Below are positions 33,027-42,699 of a stretch of 64,000 bases of DNA, one piece after another. Positions within the stretch are counted from its first letter, which is position 1, and each line of letters starts with the position of its first letter. The translations under genes and the position numbers were made by a program. Location of the stretch: contig JNVV01000004.1 of the NCBI GenBank assembly GCA_000733355.1, positions 124,001-188,000 on the forward strand, in the 5' to 3' direction. This DNA is from Falciphora oryzae. Lineage: Eukaryota; Ascomycota; Sordariomycetes; Magnaporthales; Magnaporthaceae. The notes beneath the pieces were generated by a model, which saw only the letters and a program-made list of their open reading frames with translations, did no database searches and had not been told where the DNA came from.

Positions 33027-34326
33027 GGGGAGGGTGACCCAAAAAGGCAGAGGACAAACTCGGAGGGGGTTATATGGCGGTGGGATGGGGGGCAACCTTG
33101 GGCGTTTATTGACATGGAGGTCAGCAGTGGTCTCGTGGCGCTGTGTTGGCTGCCATGTGCGCCTACACCCACGCGACGATGGAAGCTAATCCCGATGGCG
33201 GGCGGGTGATCCACGTCGTGCAAAAGAGCCGAGGACTGGGCAATTTCAGCGAGACCCACGGGCGTGGCCCAGAAGGATCCTCCCGAGCTTGCCGCGTTCG
33301 CGACAAAAAAAAAAAAAAAAAGGGTAGTTCCCCATCGCTTATATCTTTTCTATATCTGTTCCTGTCCCTGTGCCTTCTCCTGTTCTTGTATCTTCCTCTG
33401 TTCCCGTACCCTTCCCTATTTCGGTTTGTCTTCCCTACTTCCTCTTCGGATGGTGCGGGTGAGAGGGCCAACTTTTTTGTCTTAAACGAGCCAGGTTGCC
33501 CACGCCCCAGTGGAGAGTCCCTACCTAGTTCCGTCACATCCCACATCCATGGCTTTCCCGATGATCGCTGCGGGTTTTACGCCATGGGCCAGCCACGGTG
33601 CTGATGGATGGAAGGCGAAAGTCTTCCCGGCGCAGGGCGAAAGCTTGAGTCGAACAAGACTCCCGGTGTTGAAGGCAGCCTCCGAGGATCTCCGCTAGCT
33701 GCCTGTGCTGCCCTCCGAGCCAACACGTCTCTGCTGGAAACGCGAGCTAGCTAGGAAGGCCTTGGCAAGCGAGATGGCATTCATGTCACATTGGAGCATC
33801 GAGGAGGGTCGGAAAACTGGCAATCTGTTTGTGATTCGCGTGGCCCATGTGCGAGCTACCGTCAAGCGGCGTTGGTGGCGCCGCCAAGTGGGGGCCTCGA
33901 TGAGAAATTTTATCTGATCATCTTATCTGATGCAGAGATTGCCCCGATCTCGGCCCACTCCCCCTTGGCAGCTACCTAGGTAATTACCAAACGCGTTTTG
34001 TATGACGAAAAGGGAGCAGCCGAGTGATTGTGAATAGGAAAAGAAAAAGGAATAGGAACAAAGAAAAAGAAAGAAAGCCATGTGAACAAATAAAAAAGAT
34101 CTCAGAAAAAAAAAAGAAAAAAAAAAAGCCACAATAACCGTAAGCACTCCCTCGAACTCGTTGAACCTGACCCACTGCTTGACAACGTCCTGCCAGTGCT
34201 CTCCAAATTCCGTTCACACGGGTGCTGTCCTTTTCCTCGCTCCTATCGCTTAAACTCTCCTTTGGCCCTCCACTCGAACACAAGCTCAGATCCCATAGCT
34301 TCAACTCGCTTGAGCTTTCCCCGGAT
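33027..34326. other. Siderophore-transporter upstream region
   Basis: No gene is seen. A 17-nt A run sits at 33305-33321. C/T-rich repeats of the CCTGTTC type occupy about 33350-33440. Two iron-regulatory-type GATA motifs are at 33910-33931, and A-rich purine tracts lie at about 34040-34130. Confidence 0.6.
33910..33931 (-). promoter_or_regulatory. Two SRE/Urbs1-type iron-responsive GATA motifs
   Basis: Two copies of ATCAGATAA (minus strand) lie at 33918-33910 and 33931-33923, spaced 13 bp start to start. They match ATCWGATAA, the published consensus of the fungal iron regulators SreA, SRE, Sre1 and Urbs1. The copy at 33910-33918 also has the preferred 5' G. The only gene whose promoter side faces them is the siderophore transporter, starting 884 bp away; the other neighbour ends towards them. 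The distance is long for a fungal promoter. Confidence 0.6.
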
Positions 34327-35427
34327 CTAGCATTTCTCCAGGAAGCCTGTATAATCCAGAAACCGAATCACCTTGGGCGCGTGGTTGATTTCTCTATCTC
34401 CTTCATTTCGGTAGGCGTGTGACAAATGTATACCGGCCTCCTCGATCCGGCGACAACCCGGGACGCAGGTCGTGTCTTCGAGGGAGATCTCCAAAAGATC
34501 CAGCTTGGGGAAGGCGGTAGCTATTCCGCCGGAAAGACCGTTCTTGTCGCGCACTGAGGAGCACAGGTGAGCGGCGTCTTGAATGAGCGATACATCATCG
34601 CCGGTGAGCTCGCTGTCCGGGTCGGTCAGGGATTCCCGGATGACGCCGATGCCGCCGCTCCAGAGAGGGGCAGGGTTGCCGAAGAAGTCAAGCTCGCTGG
34701 CTGGGATGAGAGCGATGCTGAGGCTGCGCAGAGCCGGGCCCACCCTAGCCAGCGAACGCAGCCACCACTCTGAATCCTCCTTGGATGCCATAGCCGAGTC
34801 GTTGATGAAAATCACCATGTTGCCGCCAAAGAAGACGACTTCGGCTTCGGCTTGCACGACCCTGGTGACGCCTCGCAGCAATCCCAGTGCGAGAGGTGGG
34901 TTGCCCGCGATCTCTTCGTCGCCGTGGGAGAACCTCTCGCGGATCGTCCCTCCGCCATTCCTCAAGTGCTTCGTCTCGATCTTCTGAAACTTGTTGTCCC
35001 GCTTCGGAGGCATGAGGAACTTGCCAGTGGGTGTGACGAGGGCGTACTGGTAGATCATAGTACGGATCTCAACAGGCAGGGAAGTGAACCCGTGAAACTC
35101 AGTGCCGATGCGGAGCTTCCGCCCAAGCTCCAGTCGATGGTTGCCGAACCAGCGCTTGAAGCGTCTGGCGAGGAAGCCATCGTCCGCTCTTGGCTCGATA
35201 CTTAGCGTCTGGCTCAGGTAGCGCTGCATGTTGAGCCGATCTTGGGGAGATGGTTGGGCGAGGTCGTTCTTCTCGTAGTACCACCCCCAGTAATTCTTAA
35301 GGCGCTCATCCCAAGGCTTGGTCCGCGCCTCGATGAAGACCTTGGTAGTCTCATCTGGCATGCGGAAGGTCGGGTCGGTAAAATAGCCACACTCCCACTC
35401 GAAGGCGAGCTCTTTCAAAACTGGCAT
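34327..35427 (-). CDS. 2EXR/F-box-like hypothetical protein
   Basis: The frame from ATG 35427 to the stop at 34327 encodes 366 residues. Near residues 110-135 it has FHGFTSLPVEIRTMIYQYAL, the F-box-like start typical of the fungal 2EXR domain. The N-terminal ~70 residues (FEWECGYFTDPTF.., WYYEKNDLAQ) look like part of a longer family sequence. Coding-strand sequence before the ATG has a strong acceptor (CTAACATTTCCCAG at 35444) and a GTAAGG donor at 35766, with no ATG in the likely leader. This suggests a 5' UTR intron of about 323 nt with ATG 35427 as the first start (context CTAAAATGC). These proteins are expanded in plant-associated fungi; their function is unknown. Confidence 0.75.
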   Translation of the reverse strand: MPVLKELAFEWECGYFTDPTFRMPDETTKVFIEARTKPWDERLKNYWGWYYEKNDLAQPSPQDRLNMQRYLSQTLSIEPRADDGFLARRFKRWFGNHRLELGRKLRIGTEFHGFTSLPVEIRTMIYQYALVTPTGKFLMPPKRDNKFQKIETKHLRNGGGTIRERFSHGDEEIAGNPPLALGLLRGVTRVVQAEAEVVFFGGNMVIFINDSAMASKEDSEWWLRSLARVGPALRSLSIALIPASELDFFGNPAPLWSGGIGVIRESLTDPDSELTGDDVSLIQDAAHLCSSVRDKNGLSGGIATAFPKLDLLEISLEDTTCVPGCRRIEEAGIHLSHAYRNEGDREINHAPKVIRFLDYTGFLEKC

Positions 35428-35766
35428 TTTAGCGTCAAAGGCCCTGGGAAATGTTAGAATAGGCTTCGATGATGTTCTTGGTTTTCGGTTGATAGATCAT
35501 AGATATAAGGCAGGAACGTCGTCCACGCTAGCGGGATGGCTGACGATTTTCAGATCGAAAGAGAAGAAGACCGTCCGCATTGACAGAAGTGATGAGCTAT
35601 AGGAAGGAAGAAAGGAGGGTCATCAAGGTCGACGATGAATAGAAAGATGACCGACGAAATATAAATTAGAAGGTCGCCAAGATTGAGGGTAAGAGAGTGA
35701 TGGTATTGGTATGAAGTTGAAGATTGGGGTGAGATGGAATGCAGAAAGGAGAGTTGGAATCCTTAC

Positions 35767-36411
35767 CAGAGAAGGTGATGGGGCTCTTTGAAGAGAGAGC
35801 GGGCTGTGTGTTTGGCTCTGACCGTTCAGTCAAACAGCTCCAGGTGCAGCTATGAGCTTTTTGTTAGCAACAAACTTTGATGAGTGGGAGAGTTTTTTTT
35901 GGGCTGTCACGCAACTAACCCCTCCGCCTGGAAATGGAATAGCAAGAAAAGCACTTCTGAAACGGCGCGTTTGTGAACCACTCTTTTCGTTGTCTTGGCT
36001 GCTAGGTTGTGGCACAGTAAGGTCGAGGGCCTCAATTCCAACGCAGCTAGAGTTGGCTTTGATACCACAACCCTAACCCGACGCTTGAACACGGTGGATT
36101 TTATCAATCTTATCAGATCGCCCAGTCGGGCGGATCACGATCAAATGGAACTGGACGCGGGCGCTTACAGCGAACCGGGTATGAAAGAAAGGCTAGGATT
36201 GGTGGAGAGAGTGGAAGAGCCACTGAGAACCCCGTTAATTCCCGCGGAGAGTGCCATCCATCAATTTTCATCTTTTTTTCCCCAGCCCTCTCAAACCCTT
36301 TCCTTGGGCGGCACTGACTTGACCGTCCTTTTCCTATCGGGGCGAGGCGGTTCTCCATCGAGAGGATACAGACGAAAAGATATCGCAAGACAAGGCCGTG
36401 AAGCAGCACAC
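35767..36411. other. Divergent promoter region of the 2EXR and NCS1 permease genes
   Basis: The promoters of both divergent genes should lie here. A TTATCA pair is at 36101-36115. No gene is seen. An in-frame extension of the permease upstream of its ATG has no family-like sequence. Confidence 0.5.
36101..36118 (-). promoter_or_regulatory. Paired TGATAA (GATA-factor) sites upstream of the NCS1 permease
   Basis: Two TGATAA elements on the minus strand (TTATCA at 36101-36106 and 36110-36115) lie 9 bp apart, about 300 bp upstream of the permease ATG. Closely paired HGATAR sites are the classic binding pattern of nitrogen regulators AreA/NIT2, and nucleobase transporters are often nitrogen-controlled. 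The second copy also reads ATCTGATAA (36118-36110), matching the iron-regulator consensus, so the regulator cannot be told from sequence alone. Confidence 0.5.
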
Positions 36412-38588
36412 ATGGCCGGCCTATTGCACACGTCATCAGAAAGGGAGCCCCTCCTCGCCTCCTCGCCTCCGGAGCCTCCCCCATCAGACAACAACAACGC
36501 GCGGTTTCCCACATCCAGCTTCCTCTCCAATGCCAAAGCCCGCCTGTCCCTCACGGACAGCGCCGACACCCCTTCCACGCACCTAATCAACCCCGACATC
36601 GCCCCCCTCCCCCCCTCCCGCCGCATCTGGGGTCCCGCCCAATACCTCTCCTTCTTCTCCGCCGCCCAGTTCACCATTACCGCCTGGTCCGCCGCCGCCG
36701 CCATCCTCTCGCTCTCCCTGCCCCTCCCCTCCCTCCTGGCCGCCATGGTCTTCTCCCAAACCTCCGTCGTACTCGTCGCCACCGCGACAGGCAGCGTCGG
36801 CTCCTCCTGGCACGTCTCCTTCCCCGTCTCCCAGCGCGTGGTCCTCGGCGTCCGGGGGTCCTACGTCGCGGTGACCGCCCGCGTCCTGCTCTCCGTCGTC
36901 TGGTACGCCATGCAGGCCTGGCTAGGCGGGCTGTGCGTCGCCGCCGCGCTCGGCAGCTGCAGCCGCTTCTTCTTCCACTCCCTCTCCGCCAGCACCCGCG
37001 GCTTCGTCGGCTTCGCAGTCTTCCAGGCCGCCGCCGCCCCGCTCATGTGGTTCCGCCGCCCCGAGGCCGCGGCGCGCGCCCTCGCTGCCGCAAACTGCAT
37101 CTCCTTCGCCGTCATGCTGTCCATCGCGGTCTGGTCCTGCAGCGCGGCCGGGGGATTGGACGCCGTGCTGCGCGCCGCGCCGACGCTACCACCCTCAGAC
37201 AGCAGCAGTCTCGCCTGGACGTGGTTCTACGCCGTGACGTCCGGCGTCGGTGCCATCTCCGCCGGCATCCTCAACCAAGCCGACTACACGCGCTTCGCCC
37301 GCCGCCCCGGCGCCCAAATCCCCGGCCTCACCTTCGCGACCTTCATCCCCGGCTCCATCGTCCCCCTCATGTCCATCCTGACCGCCAGCGCTACCCGCCT
37401 CATCTGGCCCGACTCCCCCTCCGCGCCCTTCTGGAATCCCCTCTCCATCATCGAACAGTGGCTCCGCGACGACTACACCCCCGGCGCTCGAGCCGCCGCG
37501 CTCGCCTGCGCCCTGGGGCTGGCGTGCAGCCAGATGGCCGAGAACGTCATGGGCAACGGGTACGCGGCGGGCATGGACCTGGCGGGCCTGTTCCCGCGGT
37601 ACGTCGACGTGCGGAGGGGCAGCGTGGCTTGCGCCGCCCTGTCGTGGGCCGTCCGCCCTTGGCTGCTGTACGGCGCCCCGTCCGTCTTCATCGCCGCCAT
37701 GGCGTCCTTCTCCGTCTTCCTCGCGCCCCTGACAGGGATGGTCGTGGTTTGTTATTCCCCCTTGATGCGCCCTCCCCCCACCCGCCGGATACCCGCGGGC
37801 CACGACTCTTCCCCAGCCGCCCCCGGTCACAAGCAAACAAACAAACACGCCTACTAACCTGGCATCTTCCTCCCATGCGTCTAGACCGATTACTTTCTTT
37901 TGCGTGAGCAGGTAAGTCGGCCCGAACCCAATTTTAGCCTTCTTCTTTCGCGTTTCCATGAGCCTCGGGCCTGACTGTCAACAATCGACAATCTACCTGC
38001 AGAAAATTGAGCTGTCCGCCCTCTACACCCTCTCGCCCGAGGGGAGCTACTACTTCACGCGCGGCTTCAACCCCAGGTCCATCCTCGTCTGGGCAGCGTG
38101 CTCCGTCCCCGCCGTGCCGGGGATGATCGCCCGCCTCACCCCGAGCATCCATGTGCCCGGCTGGCTCGTGAGATACAATCAGGGCAACTATTTCTTCGGT
38201 TAGTACATACAGCACAATCCTTGCACTTTTCACTCTTCTTCCAAGGTCGCCGTCCGAGCAAGGACCCTGCAGCGTTCGCTGCCCGACGGTGTTTCCGAGA
38301 GCTCGGCGAAAAAGTTTAATTAACTTTATCTGCCCGTGTTATTTCTCCTCGGAACCTGCTGCCACAGGGTTCTTCTCTGCTTCTCTCGTCTACTACGCGG
38401 TAGTTCGGACCTGGCCTCCGAGGGCGCTCGGCAAGTCTGACAAGGATGACATCTACGGCACTTTCACCCACGACGAAGCCCTACGGAAGGGAATCATCCC
38501 ATCTCAAGCACTTGACGATGGCCGTAAGCCTGACGAGTCGTTGCACTCACCAACAGATGTGACAGTAGGGCGTGGTAGGGATGCGTAG
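36412..38588 (+). CDS. NCS1-family nucleobase/nucleoside permease (Fcy/Fur type)
   Basis: Four exons, 36412-37746, 37885-37911 (27-nt microexon), 38003-38198 and 38368-38588, encode 592 residues. The N-terminus is a ~60-residue cytosolic tail. Helices begin at RRIWGPAQYLSFFSAAQFTI, a diagnostic NCS1 opening. Further landmarks are the GILNQADYTRFARRP loop, the ACSQMAENVMGNGYAAGMDL-like region and the helix ending in GMVV. The microexon supplies TDYFLLREQ, and the next exon supplies KIELSALYTLSPEGSYYFT, giving the conserved order after helix 10. The last exon begins FFSASLVYYAVV. Twelve helices are expected. The substrate is probably a purine, pyrimidine, allantoin or uridine. All splice phases agree. 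Without the microexon the conserved DYFLLR segment is lost, so it is well supported. Confidence 0.9.
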
Positions 38589-38721
38589 AGTTTTGGATGC
38601 ATCATGGAAAGCCCCGCATAATTTCAAGCGCGTAGACCTAGATCTTTTTGTTTCTCTCTATCCCGTCGTCAGCAGCGATCTGTGGTGAAAGCCACGAAGC
38701 CGGAAAAACTTCTTTGATTTT

Positions 38722-40059
38722 TCACTCATGCCCACCACAAGCGCTTGTCGCAGCAGCGAGCCTTTCCCTCGCCGCAGCAACGCCCGCCCGGGCCAGCTCC
38801 ACCAAGCGCGGGTCCCCCGCTGACACGAGCTCGGCGCTGACGCGGTCGGCGCGATCCAGGACGGCCCCTGCAAGGCGCAGCTCCAAGGCCGGGTCGACTC
38901 GCGCGAGGTCGGGTCTCAGCTCAGCCAGCACCTCGCGCACGCGGGCCAGCAGCGCGGCGTGCAGGTGGCGAGGGGCGGCGACGAAGCCGTAGTTTGCGTC
39001 GTAGGTGCGTCCCGCGGCCAGGTCGACGGGGTGGCCGTCGACGTCCGAGACGGCGCCGCCGGCCTCGCGGAACAGCAGCATGGCTCCCGCGTGGTCCCAC
39101 GTCTTGGCGAGTCGCGACCGCTTCTTGTACACCCACACCACGGCGTTGGCCGCGCGGCGCGCCATGGCCGCCCACCGCAGCACCCAGCTGAGCACGTCCG
39201 ACGTGGATGAGGCCGGGTCGCGGGCGAGGGCGGCGACGGCGTCGTGCACGTCGGTGGCGCCCGAGTCTACAGTCGTGCAGCCCACGAACCGCAGGTCCGC
39301 TGTCGTCTTGACCGTCTCGTCGAGGCGCTCCAGCCTGGTAGGCGAGACGTCCTCTTGCTCGTCTGGCGCGACAAACAGCGGCTGTCTCCAGGCGCCGTAG
39401 TCGCGCGCGGCAAACATGATACAGCCGCGCGTCCCAGCCGACCGGCCCTCGACGTCGCCGTTCAGCAGCGGCTTGGAGGACGGTAGCGGGCGCCACGTCA
39501 TGTTGGGCGCGCCGATGCAGCTGACAGCCTCGAAGGCGCCGACCTCGACTAGGGCGACGTTGATGGCGTACAGCTCGTTCTTGACAAATGACGCGGTGCC
39601 GTCGATGGGGTCAACGATCCACGTGCGCGAGGTTGAGGGCGTCGGGCTGGCGGCGCCGCACGCATCGACCAGGGCGAGGAGGTGCTCGCGGGACCGCGGC
39701 GGCACCACCCGCATGCCCTCGAAGCCATCGCCCTGAACCACAAGACCACCGGGCTCGTCACGCTCCTGCTCGTCGACGGCGCGGGCGATGGCGTCCCACA
39801 CGCTGTCGAGCAGGGCCGGGTCGGCGCGCAGGTCGTCAGCCGACTCCTCACCAACAACGACGTCATCCGGGAAGCAGTGCTCGACGGTGGCGGCCAGCAG
39901 GGCCTGGATGGCAAAGTCGGCGACGGTGACGGGGGTCAGGTCGGGCTTCTCGACGGTGCCGCCGCGGTCCTTTTCGGCCGTCAGGGCCTCTGCGATTCGG
40001 GCGCCGACGCGCACGGCCAGGACGGCCAGGGCCAGCTCGCGGCGCCAAGGCGAGTCCAT
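38722..40059 (-). CDS. 3'(2'),5'-bisphosphate nucleotidase-like / inositol monophosphatase superfamily phosphatase
   Basis: A single exon encodes 445 residues. Metal-site motifs are in order: DLTPVTVAD (about 40-48), GEES (Glu71/Glu72) and WIVDPIDGTASF (Asp150, Asp153, Thr155). Later come WDHAGAMLLFREAGG and a following VDG. The DLTPVTVADF form is typical of the Hal2/Met22 branch, which removes the 3' phosphate of PAP in sulfur metabolism; the inositol-1-phosphatase branch is the alternative. The protein is longer than the ~350 residues usual for Hal2 because of an insert before DPIDGT (about 95-145) and a ~65-residue C-terminal extension. The frame is open upstream of ATG 40059 but that part is not family-like. 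Confidence 0.85.
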   Translation of the reverse strand: MDSPWRRELALAVLAVRVGARIAEALTAEKDRGGTVEKPDLTPVTVADFAIQALLAATVEHCFPDDVVVGEESADDLRADPALLDSVWDAIARAVDEQERDEPGGLVVQGDGFEGMRVVPPRSREHLLALVDACGAASPTPSTSRTWIVDPIDGTASFVKNELYAINVALVEVGAFEAVSCIGAPNMTWRPLPSSKPLLNGDVEGRSAGTRGCIMFAARDYGAWRQPLFVAPDEQEDVSPTRLERLDETVKTTADLRFVGCTTVDSGATDVHDAVAALARDPASSTSDVLSWVLRWAAMARRAANAVVWVYKKRSRLAKTWDHAGAMLLFREAGGAVSDVDGHPVDLAAGRTYDANYGFVAAPRHLHAALLARVREVLAELRPDLARVDPALELRLAGAVLDRADRVSAELVSAGDPRLVELARAGVAAARERLAAATSACGGHE

Positions 40060-40998
40060 TGCGTAACAGGTGGTGTTGGAGTGGAAACGGAGCTTTGTGT
40101 TTTGGGCGTCTTCGTCTGGCAAGCCTGCTGCTGGTTGCTGCAGGTGGTGTGTCGGTGCCAAGCAAGGGCTCAGGGACTGCGAAGTGTAGGGGTCAAAGAT
40201 GACCAGGATCTGGGTTCGATGGGAAAATGGAAAAGCGACTGGGGTCTGCCGCGTGGTGGCGCGAGCAAAAGCACGGACTGCCTGCTCGCCTGCTCGTTGG
40301 CCGAGTTGCAGGGGGTCAGAGGTTGCATTGCAAAAGCAGGCACGGCAGGCACTCGAAGTTGGACGAAGCAATCAAGCTTCGAGTCATTTGGGTGACATGT
40401 CGCCCAGTGACACACCCCCACTCAGCTGGCCGTCGCCGTCGTGCATATTTCGGGGTTGCATTGAGGTTTGTTTAGTGGGCCCCCCTAGTCCCCTGTGGAG
40501 CCGCGAAAGGTGTCAGGAAGCGGTGGAGGCGGGGGTGCGAGCTGGGCCTTGGACGACTTTCAGTGGCTCACCCACCAATGCAGCGTGCTCCAGCTTCCAT
40601 CGCCAAATCCCCACAGACCATAGACATTGATGCACGCCAGTCCCCATCCGTCTCGGCCCAAGACCACCAAAGGAATCACACACAAAACTCGACCCTCAAT
40701 GATTTGCACGTGCTAACACCCAATCACTCCCTCCGTCGCGAGCAGAGCGGAGCTGCTCCATTCAAGCTTAACCAACCACCATCAGACGTTTTGGCGCAAA
40801 TCGACCAGACCACTGCAATTTGGAATCATGCCAACCCAAACGGGGCGGCAATAGTCCTGCAAGGGGCCGACGAACAAGCATATCTTTAGCGTGCCTCGCT
40901 TGGCCCTCAACCCCCTGCCATTTGTTTGGCGCTGCCGCGGCCGGCAGACCGACGACCCCCTCCCTTCCTTATTGTTCCCGTCATTTGTTTCCCTCTCG
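40060..40998. other. Intergenic region
   Basis: The promoter of the phosphatase gene and the 3' UTR of the GNAT gene. No gene is supported. Confidence 0.5.
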
Positions 40999-41979
40999 TC
41001 ACCCTGCGCGCTGGGCATCCCGCCTCATGTTGACGGCGTCCAGCTCGCCGGCCTCGGCCCGCTCGATCTCGTAGAACCCAAAGGCCCTGTACAGCGCCGT
41101 GCCGTCGGGCGAGGCCTCGACGTAGCCGGGCACGAACAGCTGGTCGGCCAGGTCGCAGCCCCAGCGCATCATCATGGCGCCCGCGCCTTGGCGTCGATAG
41201 TCGGCGTGGGTGAAGCAGATGTGCAGATCTGTTTGAATCAAATGGCACGCAATTTCCCGAACCCATGGCCCCAGGCAAGCCACCACGTGTCAGAGATATC
41301 GTCCCCAGTTGGTTAGCCCATATGCAAACAAAAAGTCTAGACTAGACTTTGAACACGGCTCGGAGGGACCACAGCGGTGGCTTGTTTGGTTCTGATGGGG
41401 ATGTTCGGGCCATTTCTGATGAAGGGACAGGTGGGGTGTTCGTTTGCGTGAATGCTCCGCCCGAGGCCGAACTGGCAGATTCGATGCGACTGGGCAAAAA
41501 CAAACCAAAAAAAAAAAAAACATGCGAAAACAAGCGAAACTAAACTCACGGATGAACCCGCCCACATCTCCCATCGCCCTCCTCCTGGCCTTGTTCACCC
41601 CATCCATCACCACCTTGGACCTGGCCCGTGCCTCCTCGTCCACCAGATAATCAGGCGTCGTATCGCCCGCCTCGTCCGGCATGTGGCTCGGGTAGACCTT
41701 CCAGTTGCTGGCGGCGACGAGCTTGCCCGTTTCCGCGTCTACGACCTTGATCCAGACGTCGTGCGGGTCGGCGCGCATCGTCTTGGCGTACCGCGCCGCC
41801 AGCAGGTGGGTGTCGGTCTCCGATTTCAAGCCCATAAACACCTCGCGGATGTAGTCGTTGAAGCACTGGTACTCGGCCGCCGCGATGGCCCCGGCGTCGG
41901 CCGGCGTCGCGCGTGACAGCACGAACCGGGCCGGTTGCCCCGATGACGGTTGTGACGTCTGTGACAGTTGTGATGCCAT
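40999..41979 (-). CDS. GNAT-family N-acetyltransferase
   Basis: Exons 41979-41550 and 41228-40999 give 219 residues. The N-terminal half reads as a GNAT fold: FVLSRATPADAGAIAAAEY, then a strand WIKVVDAETGKLVAASNWKV. The second exon supplies HLHICFTHADYRRQGAGAMM, whose RRQGAG is the acetyl-CoA pyrophosphate-binding motif, followed by YRAFGFYEIER near the C-terminus. Members acetylate small amines or peptides; the substrate is unknown. The intron is long for this window (321 nt, GTGAGT..AACAG) and contains a 14-nt A run (41507-41520). The phases agree (C then AT). No second intron was needed. Confidence 0.88.
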
Positions 41980-42699
41980 GTTGCGTGCTGTTTCTTCTTG
42001 CTTTCTCTGCCCGAGACCGCCCGGGGGTTCCCTTCAACAAAATTTTCTGGACAATTCCTGCTCCTCGGTTGTAGTCGTCTCAGGAAACGGGAGACTGGGA
42101 GCTTGCTTGTTTCAGCTACGAAAGCTAATAACTTAAGCCTACCGCTTAAGCTGTCGATTTGAGTTACGAAGGTTTGGCAGTTCGGACTAGAGGGTGGTTC
42201 ATCCAGGGTGTAACCTTGGTTGGGGGCGGCGTGCTCAAATTGTACAGGACTCCCCCACCAGCGACTCTTGTGGCACGCCGAAGATGCCCCGCAGCAACAA
42301 ACTGTACGTATCATCCATCCCGCCAAGCACCAGACCGCAGGTTGTATTGTGCGAGGAGATTAATTGTGTACGGTGCAACCGTACCGTTGGCCTCGGACCT
42401 GAAAAAGAGGGCCGCGATGCCCGGGGAAAACGGAACGCACCGAACGTTGCTGTTGGGTTCGCGTATCGACAGAGTGCGAGTAAAGGTCTGTGTGTAGGGG
42501 CCGTAATATTACTGCGACCTCGACAAGTCATGAGGCACTATCGAGCCACTATCAAACAAATTTTGCAGCCTTGGCGCCACTGCCAATACGCAGACCGCGC
42601 CTCGACGAGTTCTCCAGGGGTCATCACTGCAAACCGCTGCGCGGTTGCACAGGTACGAAGTCGCATTTGCGGAGCACGAGCATGGCACACAACAGGAGC
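41980..42699. other. Intergenic region
   Basis: Promoter side of the GNAT gene and 3' side of the MFS gene. No gene, tRNA or clear repeat is seen. Confidence 0.5.

Noticed and set aside
33640..33712. A T-loop-like GTTCGACTC on the minus strand suggested a tRNA
   Set aside because: The T stem has only four pairs, and no 7-bp acceptor stem or proper A box is found at the right spacing.
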